This document shows, in pieces, positions 1 through 7,522 of a stretch of DNA of 27,564 bases (positions within the stretch are counted from its first letter, which is position 1; every line of letters begins with the position of its first letter). The notes below the pieces were generated by a model, which was not told the origin of the DNA, searched no databases, and saw only the letters and a program-made list of their open reading frames with translations. The stretch lies in NCBI GenBank assembly GCA_038138625.1, contig JAYQEA010000048.1:1-27564 (forward strand), given 5' to 3'. A program made the translations under genes and the position numbers. The DNA is from JAQXDR01 sp038138625 (GTDB taxonomy: Bacteria; Pseudomonadota; Alphaproteobacteria; Rhodobacterales; Rhodobacteraceae).

Positions 1-145
1 CCCTCTGCGTGTATTGCGCGGTCATGAGGTGTTTTTGATCAGAAGATTGGACCTTTAATCTCTTTCCCTGCCCCAGAAACATCGTCAGAAAAATAACATC
101 ACCCTATTTTTCGTTTTTCTTTTTCCATATGCCGCGATCTCTGCC

Positions 146-586
146 TTGGTGTTCGTTATATTCAAAACCATTGATCGCAAGCGTCAGGCTTTGATAGCCG
201 ACCCGGCGATAGGTCTGGATTTCGGGTGGCTTGTGGCCTCGATGGTGTTGGGGCCCCTTTTGTTCACAGCAGTCACAGGCATTCTTGCTGTACCAGTCAT
301 CGGGTTGGTGTTTGGCATCCTGCCTTATGTGGTGTTTGGCATTCCTGTGATGAGCCTTGTTCTGCTCCGCTTTCGCGGCAGACTATTGGTTTTTGTTGGG
401 GCTTCGGTGGTCACAAATCTGGCACTGCTTCAGGCCCAGAGATATGTCGGCGACATTCTTCCTTTTGTGCTCCCACCGGCAGAGATGTTTACCTTTCAAA
501 TCGGTTTTGGTGTGGCATGGTCTGCGATCAGTGGCTGGCTTTATCAAAGATGGAGCCACCGCAAAACATTGGACCACGTGTTTTAG
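146..586 (+). CDS. Small polytopic membrane protein, unknown function
   Basis: I do not recognise the family. The 146-residue product is strongly hydrophobic, with about four likely membrane helices in the stretches 25-50, 50-72, 78-97 and 112-135, separated by short Arg/Lys-containing turns (KTIDRKRQ near the N-terminus, RFRGR in the middle, a WSHRK tail). The only usable starts are TTG at 146 or GTG at 149. The reading frame is open upstream to a TAA at 56-58 and encodes another hydrophobic run (LFFVFLFPYAAIS, about 104-142), but it contains no ATG, GTG or TTG there. The true N-terminus is therefore uncertain and may have lost its start codon. No ribosome-binding site is obvious. Codon use and the membrane pattern favour a real or recently real gene. 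Nothing nearby suggests its job. Confidence 0.5.
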   Translation: MVFVIFKTIDRKRQALIADPAIGLDFGWLVASMVLGPLLFTAVTGILAVPVIGLVFGILPYVVFGIPVMSLVLLRFRGRLLVFVGASVVTNLALLQAQRYVGDILPFVLPPAEMFTFQIGFGVAWSAISGWLYQRWSHRKTLDHVF

Positions 587-733
587 TCACAGGCCCAATG
601 CGTTTTTAGGCAAGGTGGCACGCGGGACAGGTCATTTGGATCAGGTAATAGGGCCAGATACAATTTGCGGCCCAAATGTTGCCTGTCAGAGAAGAGGGCT
701 CCATTGCCAACAGCACCGCGCGGGGGCCGCACC

Positions 734-2104
734 TCAGTAGCTATATTCGGCGTAGATCCGATTTAAATCACCTTGCCAATCACCATGATAACGCTCCAGC
801 AATTCGTCTGCCGGAACCTGTCCGCTATCGACGCTTTCCTGCAGTGCATTGAGAAAATGGGTCTCGTCCGGGACCAATCCACCCGCCCCCGGCTGTGCCC
901 GCGCCTTGAGACCGGCCTCGCAAATCGACAGCACATGTCGCGACAGCTCACGCATATTGATTGATCCAACCTGTGCATGCAGTCCATGCTCGGCTGCGGC
1001 CACGCGCAAGGCTTCTCGGGTCTCGGTGTCCCATCCTTTGACCAGATCCCATGCAGCATCAAGCGCCGTCTGGTCATACATCAATCCCACCCAAAATCCG
1101 GGCAACGCGCAAAGACGCCGCCAAGGCCCCCCGTCCGCGCCGCGCATTTCAATGAATTTCTTGATGCGGGCTTCTGGAAAGACTGTGGTCAGATGATCGG
1201 CCCAATCTGACAGGGTCGGACATTCACCCGGCAAGGCAGGAAGTTTTCCATTAAGAAAGTCACGAAACGACATGCCAAGCGCGTCGACATACACGCCGTC
1301 GCGATAGACAAAATACATTGGCACATCCAGCGCATATTGCACCCAGGCCTCAAAACCAAACCCCTCTTCAAAGACAAAGGGCAACATGCCGGTCCGATCT
1401 GCATCCAGATCGCGCCACACCCGGCTGCGCCAGCTTTTGTGACCGTTGACGGCACCTTCAAAGAATGGCGAATTGGCAAACAAGGCTGTGGCGACCGGCT
1501 GCAAGGCCAAAGCCACGCGCAGTTTTTGCACCATGTCGGCCTCGGACCCGAAATCAAGGTTCACCTGTACCGTGCATGTCCGTCGCATCATTGTGGTGCC
1601 CATTGTGCCGACTTTGTCCATATAGGCATCCATCAGCTTGTACCGGCCTTTGGGCATCAGCGGCATTTGTGCATGCGACCAATGCGGCGCGGCACCCAGA
1701 CCGATAAAACCTACGCCGATCTCGTCCGCGATGGATTTGACCTCACGCAAGTGATCGTTCACTTCGTCACAGGTTTGATGGATCGTTTCTAAAGGTGCCC
1801 CTGACAGTTCCAATGCACCACCCGGTTCAAGACTGATATTGGCGCTGCCTTTGGTCAGTCCGATCAGATGCCCCCCTTCGGTCACCGGATCCCAGGAAAA
1901 GCGGTCGCGCAGACCGGCCAGAACAGCGTAGATCGATCTCGTACCCTCGTAGGGCAGCGGCCTTAACGTGTCTTTGCAATATCCAAATTTTTCATGTTCG
2001 GTCCCAATGCGCCAATCTTGCTTTGGTTTGCATCCAGACGCGAGATAATCTGCCAACTGCGAATGATGTTCGATCAAGCCGCCACCGGTCTGTGGAATGG
2101 ACAT
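734..2104 (-). CDS. gshA: Glutamate--cysteine ligase (plant/alphaproteobacterial type)
   Basis: Catalyses the ATP-dependent joining of L-glutamate and L-cysteine to gamma-glutamylcysteine, the first and rate-limiting step of glutathione synthesis in the cytoplasm. The 456-residue length fits the plant-like family used by alphaproteobacteria. Visible family motifs are IGTEHEKFGY at residues 33-42 (metal/glutamate-binding acidic residues E36 and E38), EPGGALELSG at 93-102, and TCTVQVNLDFGSE in the middle of the protein. The ATG at 2104 has a GGAG about ten bases upstream. The gene lies 84 bases downstream of a small membrane protein gene on the same strand, so the two may be cotranscribed. No disruption is seen. 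The assignment is firm at family level. Confidence 0.94.
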   Translation of the reverse strand: MSIPQTGGGLIEHHSQLADYLASGCKPKQDWRIGTEHEKFGYCKDTLRPLPYEGTRSIYAVLAGLRDRFSWDPVTEGGHLIGLTKGSANISLEPGGALELSGAPLETIHQTCDEVNDHLREVKSIADEIGVGFIGLGAAPHWSHAQMPLMPKGRYKLMDAYMDKVGTMGTTMMRRTCTVQVNLDFGSEADMVQKLRVALALQPVATALFANSPFFEGAVNGHKSWRSRVWRDLDADRTGMLPFVFEEGFGFEAWVQYALDVPMYFVYRDGVYVDALGMSFRDFLNGKLPALPGECPTLSDWADHLTTVFPEARIKKFIEMRGADGGPWRRLCALPGFWVGLMYDQTALDAAWDLVKGWDTETREALRVAAAEHGLHAQVGSINMRELSRHVLSICEAGLKARAQPGAGGLVPDETHFLNALQESVDSGQVPADELLERYHGDWQGDLNRIYAEYSY

Positions 2105-2188
2105 AAGATGAAGACTCCGTTTGTCTTGACAGCCAGAGCCCGCACGCTCTGCCCGTGTGCTAAGAGTTGTGTTGAAAAGTGCTAAGTG

Positions 2189-2626
2189 TCAATCCAGATG
2201 AAAGGCTATCTGCGCCAAAGTTGCGCCCGATGTCGCGACCGTGTTGCTTGCAATAACAGTGTGCTGTTGACACGGCTGACCTGGCTGATCTAAAATCCAA
2301 TGCGCAGGCCGTCCGGTCGGGTCATAGCCCAAGCTCGAAATCTCCGATAAATCTGCACTTCCGCCGGTTAAGGGACCAAAATATGTGATCTTACCCTCGA
2401 CAACGGATACCATCCCCGGTCCATCCCCAGTGGTGACAAACTGCGCTCGCACTGCGCCGGTCACAACCAAGCCCGATCCAGCGATAACGAGCACCCATCC
2501 GAAAATGGCAACTGCGCCGCCAGAGCCCAAGACCCAGTAGACGCCAAGCCCGGCAAGGGCTGCACCGGACAAAACATCACGCCAGCGATGCAAAGCCGCG
2601 ACTATTTCGGGACGGATCAGACCCAT
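2189..2626 (-). CDS. Small membrane protein upstream of gshA, unknown function
   Basis: A 145-residue protein with a basic amphipathic N-terminus (PEIVAALHRWRDVL), two closely spaced hydrophobic helices at about residues 20-35 and 38-60, and then a soluble domain. That domain contains VVEGKITYFGPLTGG and WILDQPGQP. The ATG at 2626 has TTGGAG nine bases upstream, a good site. As I remember it, Rhodobacteraceae carry a similar protein next to gshA that is some 30-40 residues longer, with an IPVNAEGA...LFDAF-type tail. Here the tail after DQPGQP looks unlike that, so the 3' end may be frameshifted. The function is not known to me. It could be cotranscribed with gshA. Confidence 0.7.
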   Translation of the reverse strand: MGLIRPEIVAALHRWRDVLSGAALAGLGVYWVLGSGGAVAIFGWVLVIAGSGLVVTGAVRAQFVTTGDGPGMVSVVEGKITYFGPLTGGSADLSEISSLGYDPTGRPAHWILDQPGQPCQQHTVIASNTVATSGATLAQIAFHLD

Positions 2627-2941
2627 TCAGACGATCTCCAACTGCTGCGTGACATTCGATCAATACCTTTGCATATGTTGAAAGCCAATCCATTGAAAAA
2701 CTGGCTCACAGCACAGAGGTGGATACCTAAGGGCTTCTCTGGCCTGCAAAAAGAGGGACCTCCAAGCAAAATTATATATGTGCCCAAACTGCAATGTCCT
2801 GCATCGCAGGTGTCCGGTAAAAGCAAAGACCACCTGAGCAAAAATAAACTGCCCTTTCCGTTTGAATGCAGAAGGCTGCTACTGGCACACATCGTTTGTC
2901 TGGCTGCAAGGCTGAGCAGGACGCCCCAACGGTGTGAAAAA
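2627..2941. other. Intergenic region without a convincing gene
   Basis: This 315-base AT-richer stretch lies between the start of the small membrane protein gene (2626, minus) and the end of rsmE (2942, minus). Short open frames on both strands (for example 2617-2892 minus) have atypical composition, rich in Cys, Ser and Leu without domain-like patterns, and I do not accept them. It probably holds the promoter for the 2626 gene, but I could not pick convincing -35/-10 elements. No terminator hairpin with a T-run was seen after rsmE. Confidence 0.5.
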
Positions 2942-3679
2942 TCACCAATCGCCCAACGCCATTTGCCACACCGTCAACGCAGCCACCGCCGCCGTATCCG
3001 CCCGCAAAATACGAGGCCCAAGACGAATACGGACCGACTGATCCATATTAAGTAACTTTACCCGTTCGTGTTCGGAAAACCCACCCTCAGGTCCAATGAC
3101 AACGGCCCAAGGACCAGATTTTGCGTCGGTCAGATGGGTTCCGGTGCCTGCATCAGCGGCTGCTTCGTCGCAAAACATCAATCCCCGTTCAGAGGGCCAA
3201 CGATGCAGCAGGTCATTGAGACGCTGCAGTTGGGTCACCTCGGGCACAAAAGTCCCCCCACACTGCTCTGCTGCTTCAATGGCGTGCGCTTGCAGCCTGT
3301 CCTGACGGATGCGTTCAGCATTCGTAAATTCTGTTTGGATGGGACAAATGCGCCGGACACCCATCTCTGTCGCTTTTTCCACAATAAAATCAGTGCGCGC
3401 TTTTTTAATTGGTGCAAATAGCAGCCAAAGGTCCGGTGGCAGGCGCAATGGCGACATTTGCATTAAGCAAGTCAGAACACCGCCGCGTTTGGATGCAACG
3501 GCGACCTCGGCCTGCCAAGCCCCGTCTTCACCATTGAACACGGTGAGGACATCGCCAACCCCCAATCGCATAACCCCGAAAAGATAATGCGCCTGATCCC
3601 GCGACAGCGGGATGGCTTGTGCCTCATGGAGAGGGTGTTTTAGATAGAGTCGAACTTTGGATGCCATGAGGCGCAGCAT
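2942..3679 (-). CDS. rsmE: 16S rRNA (uracil-1498-N3)-methyltransferase RsmE
   Basis: SPOUT-class methyltransferase that uses S-adenosylmethionine to methylate U1498 of 16S rRNA in the small ribosomal subunit. The protein has the N-terminal PUA-like part (SRDQAHYLFGVMRLGVGD) and the C-terminal trefoil-knot signature IGPEGGFS followed by LGPRILRADTA, which form the cofactor pocket. The length of 245 residues is normal. Two starts are possible. ATG at 3679 has TGAGGGTGG on its own strand about nine bases upstream (plus-strand 3689-3697). ATG at 3667 (MASKVRLYL) matches where many homologues begin but has no clear site. With the upstream start the gene abuts ubiA, transcribed the other way, with no gap at all. 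Confidence 0.92.
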   Translation of the reverse strand: MLRLMASKVRLYLKHPLHEAQAIPLSRDQAHYLFGVMRLGVGDVLTVFNGEDGAWQAEVAVASKRGGVLTCLMQMSPLRLPPDLWLLFAPIKKARTDFIVEKATEMGVRRICPIQTEFTNAERIRQDRLQAHAIEAAEQCGGTFVPEVTQLQRLNDLLHRWPSERGLMFCDEAAADAGTGTHLTDAKSGPWAVVIGPEGGFSEHERVKLLNMDQSVRIRLGPRILRADTAAVAALTVWQMALGDW

Positions 3680-3697
3680 ATGACCACGCCACCCTCA
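3668..3697. promoter_or_regulatory. Back-to-back start region of rsmE and ubiA
   Basis: The palindrome CATATG at 3677-3682 is two divergent start codons: ATG of rsmE on the minus strand (3677-3679) and ATG of ubiA on the plus strand (3680-3682). The ubiA ribosome-binding site GAGG (3668-3671, eight bases before its ATG) lies inside rsmE codons. The better rsmE site, TGAGGGTGG read on the minus strand (3689-3697), lies inside ubiA codons. Promoters for both genes must therefore sit inside the coding sequence of the opposite gene, unless transcripts enter from further away or are leaderless. Confidence 0.6.
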
Positions 3698-4651
3698 AGA
3701 CCAGAGCCTGCAGGAATAGTCTCGGATGCAGTTGACGGAAATTGGGTTGATAGATTTGCCCCCTTGCGGCTGCGTCCCTATCTGCGCCTGTCACGGGCAG
3801 ACAGGCCCATTGGAACCTGGCTTTTACTGCTGCCGTGCTGGTGGGGGCTATTTTTGTCGATGGCAGCGGATAACAAGGCCACTTTGTTCGATGTTTGGAT
3901 CTTTGTCGGATGTGCTGCCGGGGCATTTTTGATGAGAGGCGCGGGCTGCACCTGGAATGATATTACCGACCGTGAGTTCGATGCCAAAGTGGCGCGCACG
4001 GCATCGCGGCCGATCCCATCGGGTCAAGTGTCCCCGCGCAGTGCAATGATCTGGATGATCGTTCAAGCAGCGCTGGCCTTTCTGATCCTTCTAAGCCTGC
4101 CTTTAAATGCTATTTATCTTGGTATTCTGGCGCTGGTTCCGGTGGCCATCTATCCTTTTGCCAAGCGCTTTACTTGGTGGCCACAGATTTTTCTTGGCAT
4201 CGCCTTCAACTGGGGCGCTCTGCTTGCATGGACGGCACACAGCGGCAGTCTCGGCCTGCCCGCAGTCATCCTTTACCTTGGTGGTATGATCTGGACGTTG
4301 TTTTACGATACAATCTATGCCCATCAGGACACCGAGGATGATGCTCTGATCGGTGTAAAATCAACAGCACGCCTATTTGGGCAGACCTCACCTCGGTGGT
4401 TGTGGGGTTTTCTAACCGGTACAACCATGCTTTTGGCGATTGCGGTTTTCGCCGCATTACCCCCCGGACCCGCACGGTGGCTGGCACTGCTGGGCCCTGT
4501 TGCTCTTGCTCTTCAGATGATGTGGCAAATGCGACGCCTTGATATCAACAATCCCGCACTTTGCATGCGTCTTTTCCGCTCAAACAGCACCGGAGGGCTC
4601 TGGGTTACGCTGTTTTTCGCCGGTGCAGCACTGCTGTCACAAGTCATCTGA
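3680..4651 (+). CDS. ubiA: 4-hydroxybenzoate polyprenyltransferase UbiA
   Basis: Integral membrane prenyltransferase that attaches the polyprenyl tail to 4-hydroxybenzoate in ubiquinone synthesis. Both Asp-rich Mg-diphosphate motifs are present: NDITDREFD at residues 93-101, and the D210-xx-Y213-A-xx-D217-xx-DD220-221 pattern (YDTIYAHQDTEDD). ASRPIPSG follows the first motif. About eight to nine hydrophobic helices span the 323 residues, for example LLLLPCWWGLFLSM and ILALVPVAIYPF. The start at 3680 has a GAGG eight bases upstream, and the N-terminus NWVDRFAP...RLSRADRPIGTW looks family-typical. Downstream, after 65 bases, comes an OmpA-type gene on the same strand that may share the transcript. 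Confidence 0.94.
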   Translation: MTTPPSRPEPAGIVSDAVDGNWVDRFAPLRLRPYLRLSRADRPIGTWLLLLPCWWGLFLSMAADNKATLFDVWIFVGCAAGAFLMRGAGCTWNDITDREFDAKVARTASRPIPSGQVSPRSAMIWMIVQAALAFLILLSLPLNAIYLGILALVPVAIYPFAKRFTWWPQIFLGIAFNWGALLAWTAHSGSLGLPAVILYLGGMIWTLFYDTIYAHQDTEDDALIGVKSTARLFGQTSPRWLWGFLTGTTMLLAIAVFAALPPGPARWLALLGPVALALQMMWQMRRLDINNPALCMRLFRSNSTGGLWVTLFFAGAALLSQVI

Positions 4652-4716
4652 TTGATCCCAACGCATTCCCGCTTTATCACGCCAGTCAAAGTGTTCACGA
4701 ACCTGATGGCATATTA

Positions 4717-6588
4717 ATGCGAGTGTGGTCTTTTTTTGTCTTTTTGCTTGCTGCCGGTGGATCGGTGGCAGTTGCACAGTTTGGTGTGCAAAAAATCGAA
4801 GAAGCCACCGAGAAAGCAGTGCGGGCCGAGATCACAACGCAACCGGATCTGGGCTGGGTGTCATTGGACACCGACGGCCTGCTGGTTTTTCTTGCAGGAA
4901 CCGCACCTGATGAGGCTACGCGCGCCCGCGCCATAAGTGCCGCCGGACGGGTCGTCGATACTGCAAGACTAATCAACCAAATGGAGGTCGCAGAAACCGA
5001 AGGCCTTGCTGCACCACGATTTTCGCTTGAAATCCTGCGGAACGGATCGGGACTTTCGGTTTTTGGACTGGTGCCAGCTGATGCTGGCGTAGAGATCCTG
5101 CGCCAACGATTAAAAGACGCAGCTGGCGACGCACCTCTGTCAGATTTTATCGAAACCGCAAAGTTCGCACAACCTGCAACTTGGGACGCTGCAACTCGTT
5201 ATGCCATTGAAATTTTGTCAGAGTTTCCAAGGGCCAAAGTCTCGGTCACATCTGACTATGTCTCATTGACTGCAATGGCTGCCACACCAGAGGCGAGCGC
5301 CAAACTGGAACGGGAACTGAAAGCCCGCGCGCCCCGTGGCGTGACGCTTGGGCTGTCCTTGTCAGTTCCGCGTCCCGTCGTCTCACCCTATACTTTGCGA
5401 TTTGTTCGTAACGGCACAGGAACACGATTTGATTCCTGCCATGCACCTGAACAAGCGCAGGTGACCCAGATCATAAATGCTGCGGCCGAGGCGGGCCTTA
5501 GCGAAGGCGCGAATTGTCGTGTGGCGCTTGGCACGCCCGGTCCGCGATGGACACAGGCAGCAACCCTGGGACTTCGTGCCATTGCCGCATTCGGTGGCGG
5601 TGCCTTGACCATGACTGACAGCGATATTGCGCTGATCGCACCGGCCCAAACAGCACAGGCCGATTTTGATGCCATAGCAGGCGAGTTGGATACAGCCCTT
5701 CCGCCAGGCTTTGTCCTGACAGCGGTACTGCCGGGTGCGGTCGAAGAGGAAGGTGGCGGACCCGCGCAATTTACAGCCACACTTAGCCCCGAGGGATTGG
5801 TTCAGCTGCGCGGCCAGATCAATTCCAAAATCGCACGCGATGGTGCGGAAAGCTTTGCCAAAGCAATATTTGGAAGCGACACTGTCCACATGGCCGCGCG
5901 GATAGATAGTGCGCTTCCGACAAGCTGGCCGCTAAGAGTTTTGGCAGCCCTCGCTGCGATGGGCGAATTGTCAAATGGAATTGTAACCGTCTCGCCCGCA
6001 CATCTAGAGGTCCGCGGAACCAGTTCCAACCCAGAGGCCGCGGCCGCGATCTCTGGTATTCTGACCGGACGCCTCGGGGATGGCGCTCTGTTTGATATCG
6101 GGGTCACCTATCAGGAGCCGGCCGAGCTCTCCGCAGAGGCCGCAGCCCCCACGCCCAAAGACTGTGTCCTGAAGATTAGTGACATCATCGGAGAGCGAAA
6201 AATCACCTTTGAGCCAGGCAGCGCCAAATTGGACGGGACCACAGGTCCGCTCATGGATGAAATCGCGGAACTGCTTAAGCTATGCGGGGAGTTTCCCTTG
6301 GAAATTCAGGGTCATACTGATAGCCAAGGACGCGAAATAATGAACCAAGAGCTTAGCCAGAAGCGTGCCCAAGCCGTTATTGATGCATTGTTCCAAAGGC
6401 GGGTCTTGACCGGCAGCTATACCGCGCGAGGCTACGGTGAAACCCAGCCTATCGCTGACAACGGTTCGGAGGAGGGACGCGAAGCCAACCGCCGCATTGA
6501 ATTCGTGCTCATCCAGTCAGACGATTCAGAGGCGTCAACCCTTACCACATTGGAACAGGCCGAACAGACGTCCGGAGACAGTCAATGA
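4717..6588 (+). CDS. OmpA-family envelope protein with BON-like N-terminal region
   Basis: A 623-residue envelope protein. I place the start at ATG 4717 because it opens with MRVWSFFVFLLAAGG...AVAQ, a signal peptide or membrane anchor. The frame is open further upstream, but only across the ubiA 3' end. Residues about 40-100 resemble a BON-type fold (LGWVSLDTDGLLVFLAGTAP). The long middle part (100-480) appears to contain further diverged repeats of this kind. The C-terminus (about 485-600) is a clear OmpA/MotB peptidoglycan-binding domain: ITFEPGSAKLD, IQGHTDSQG, LSQKRAQAV, ARGYGE and EANRRIEF, the last carrying the conserved Arg. It probably anchors to peptidoglycan in the periplasm. Its stop overlaps the next gene by four bases (ATGA), so the two are very likely translated together. 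Confidence 0.88.
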   Translation: MRVWSFFVFLLAAGGSVAVAQFGVQKIEEATEKAVRAEITTQPDLGWVSLDTDGLLVFLAGTAPDEATRARAISAAGRVVDTARLINQMEVAETEGLAAPRFSLEILRNGSGLSVFGLVPADAGVEILRQRLKDAAGDAPLSDFIETAKFAQPATWDAATRYAIEILSEFPRAKVSVTSDYVSLTAMAATPEASAKLERELKARAPRGVTLGLSLSVPRPVVSPYTLRFVRNGTGTRFDSCHAPEQAQVTQIINAAAEAGLSEGANCRVALGTPGPRWTQAATLGLRAIAAFGGGALTMTDSDIALIAPAQTAQADFDAIAGELDTALPPGFVLTAVLPGAVEEEGGGPAQFTATLSPEGLVQLRGQINSKIARDGAESFAKAIFGSDTVHMAARIDSALPTSWPLRVLAALAAMGELSNGIVTVSPAHLEVRGTSSNPEAAAAISGILTGRLGDGALFDIGVTYQEPAELSAEAAAPTPKDCVLKISDIIGERKITFEPGSAKLDGTTGPLMDEIAELLKLCGEFPLEIQGHTDSQGREIMNQELSQKRAQAVIDALFQRRVLTGSYTARGYGETQPIADNGSEEGREANRRIEFVLIQSDDSEASTLTTLEQAEQTSGDSQ

Positions 6589-6911
6589 ACCAGTTTATCT
6601 TTATCACTGCAACATCTGCCGTTCTGTTTTTAGCCTTTTGCCTTGGCTGGTTTTCGCATTGGCTGCTGCACCGATTTACGCGGGTGAGCGCCGAAGACGT
6701 GGACCAGTTGGAGAAAATCAGTCACGAACTGCACCTTGCCGAGGAACAGCGTGATCAGGCCGTGGTCTACTACCAGCAACGCGAATCCGAACTGACAACG
6801 CGGTTGGCTCAAACAGAGCATGATCTGGCCGTAGCAATGGACGGACTGCGCAATGCCCGCGAAGAAGCCGAGGAATTGCGCACATATATCGAACGGGAAA
6901 GCAGCTTTTAG
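6585..6911 (+). CDS. Small single-pass membrane protein with coiled coil
   Basis: A 108-residue protein with one N-terminal membrane helix (about 5-29, ATSAVLFLAFCLGWFSHWLL). A long charged helix follows (about 35-106), rich in Glu, Gln and Arg with heptad-like spacing, as expected for a coiled coil. The start codon overlaps the stop of the OmpA-type gene (ATGA at 6585-6588), which supports translational coupling and a shared function at the envelope. No enzymatic motif is seen. The likely role is structural or scaffolding, with the coiled coil probably cytoplasmic; this is inference from topology and context only. I do not know a named family for it. Confidence 0.8.
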   Translation: MNQFIFITATSAVLFLAFCLGWFSHWLLHRFTRVSAEDVDQLEKISHELHLAEEQRDQAVVYYQQRESELTTRLAQTEHDLAVAMDGLRNAREEAEELRTYIERESSF

Positions 6912-7179
6912 ACGTCCGAACATCCAGATCCGACGAAGTTTAGTCGCAGAAGATTGTGCGCAGCATCCGTGCCAATCAGTACGGATCTATCGCTCCATTT
7001 CAGGCGAAGCATGACCCACACCGGGCATCATACCGATTAAGTTCCATTCTACGTTAGAGGCTGGTCAGTCAATTCACGCAGAACAGGGCGCAGGCAAATA
7101 ACCCGATCAGGCAGCAACAATTAGGATAAGCGCACGACAAAACAGGTCTCTCCAACATAACACTTAGCAAGGATCGGGG
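6912..7179. other. Intergenic stretch before a decayed transposase
   Basis: I see no gene here. Short minus-strand frames (6630-6923, 7069-7251) look random. One weak inverted repeat is present, ATCCGT (6965-6970) and ACGGAT (6981-6986) with a 10-base loop. It has no following T-run, so I do not call it a terminator. The region may include the lost 5' part of the transposase remnant that follows. Confidence 0.4.
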
Positions 7180-7522
7180 GCCGAAATTCATGCTCTTGCC
7201 ATTCAGGACGGCCTGCCGGTCCGGTGTGAAATGGTGCCGCGCCAAGATCAAGTCCGAAGGCTAAAATTATGACACTGCTTGGATTAAAAAAATGCTTTTG
7301 ACTTGGGCGCAGCAAACGTGATCCTGTCACAAGCCAACTGAACTCCGTCAGCCGGATTTGACACCGAGATCGATACAGCGCCATGAGATCGACCCTGACG
7401 AAACCGAAGCGTCCTCTCGCCATATTGCGACCAGAAGTAACACGACGTCACGCGCCTTTCTGTCGATGGTCAAGCTGGCAACCGTCAGGCTCTGGACCGA
7501 ATGTTATGACATCACCGCCTAG
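7180..7522 (+). pseudogene. Decayed IS5-type transposase remnant (3' part)
   Basis: Two separated pieces look like the C-terminal half of an IS5-family DDE transposase. From 7186 one frame reads IHALAIQDGLPVR, matching the KIHALvD..GLPVR block that follows the first catalytic region. From 7418 another frame reads RHIATRS...FLSMVKLATVRLW up to a TAG at 7520-7522, matching the family ending R(r/h)IATRYdk..a.nflA.vkLA.vRlW. Between the pieces the frame shifts and several stops occur, and the catalytic Asp/Glu blocks are not readable. The 5' half is absent. The remnant ends on the last codon of mtgA (minus), and no terminal inverted repeats are visible, so this is an old fossil. Identification is from remembered family pattern, not alignment. 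Confidence 0.6.

Noticed and set aside
2617..2892. 91-codon minus-strand ORF between rsmE and the small membrane protein
   Set aside because: Composition is random-looking, it overlaps the start of a better-supported gene, and no site precedes it.
4561..4716. Longer N-terminus for the OmpA-type gene
   Set aside because: The extra codons overlap the ubiA 3' end and would bury the signal peptide that begins at 4717.
6965..6986. Inverted repeat as terminator after the 6585-6911 gene
   Set aside because: Six-base arms, ten-base loop and no T-run on either strand.
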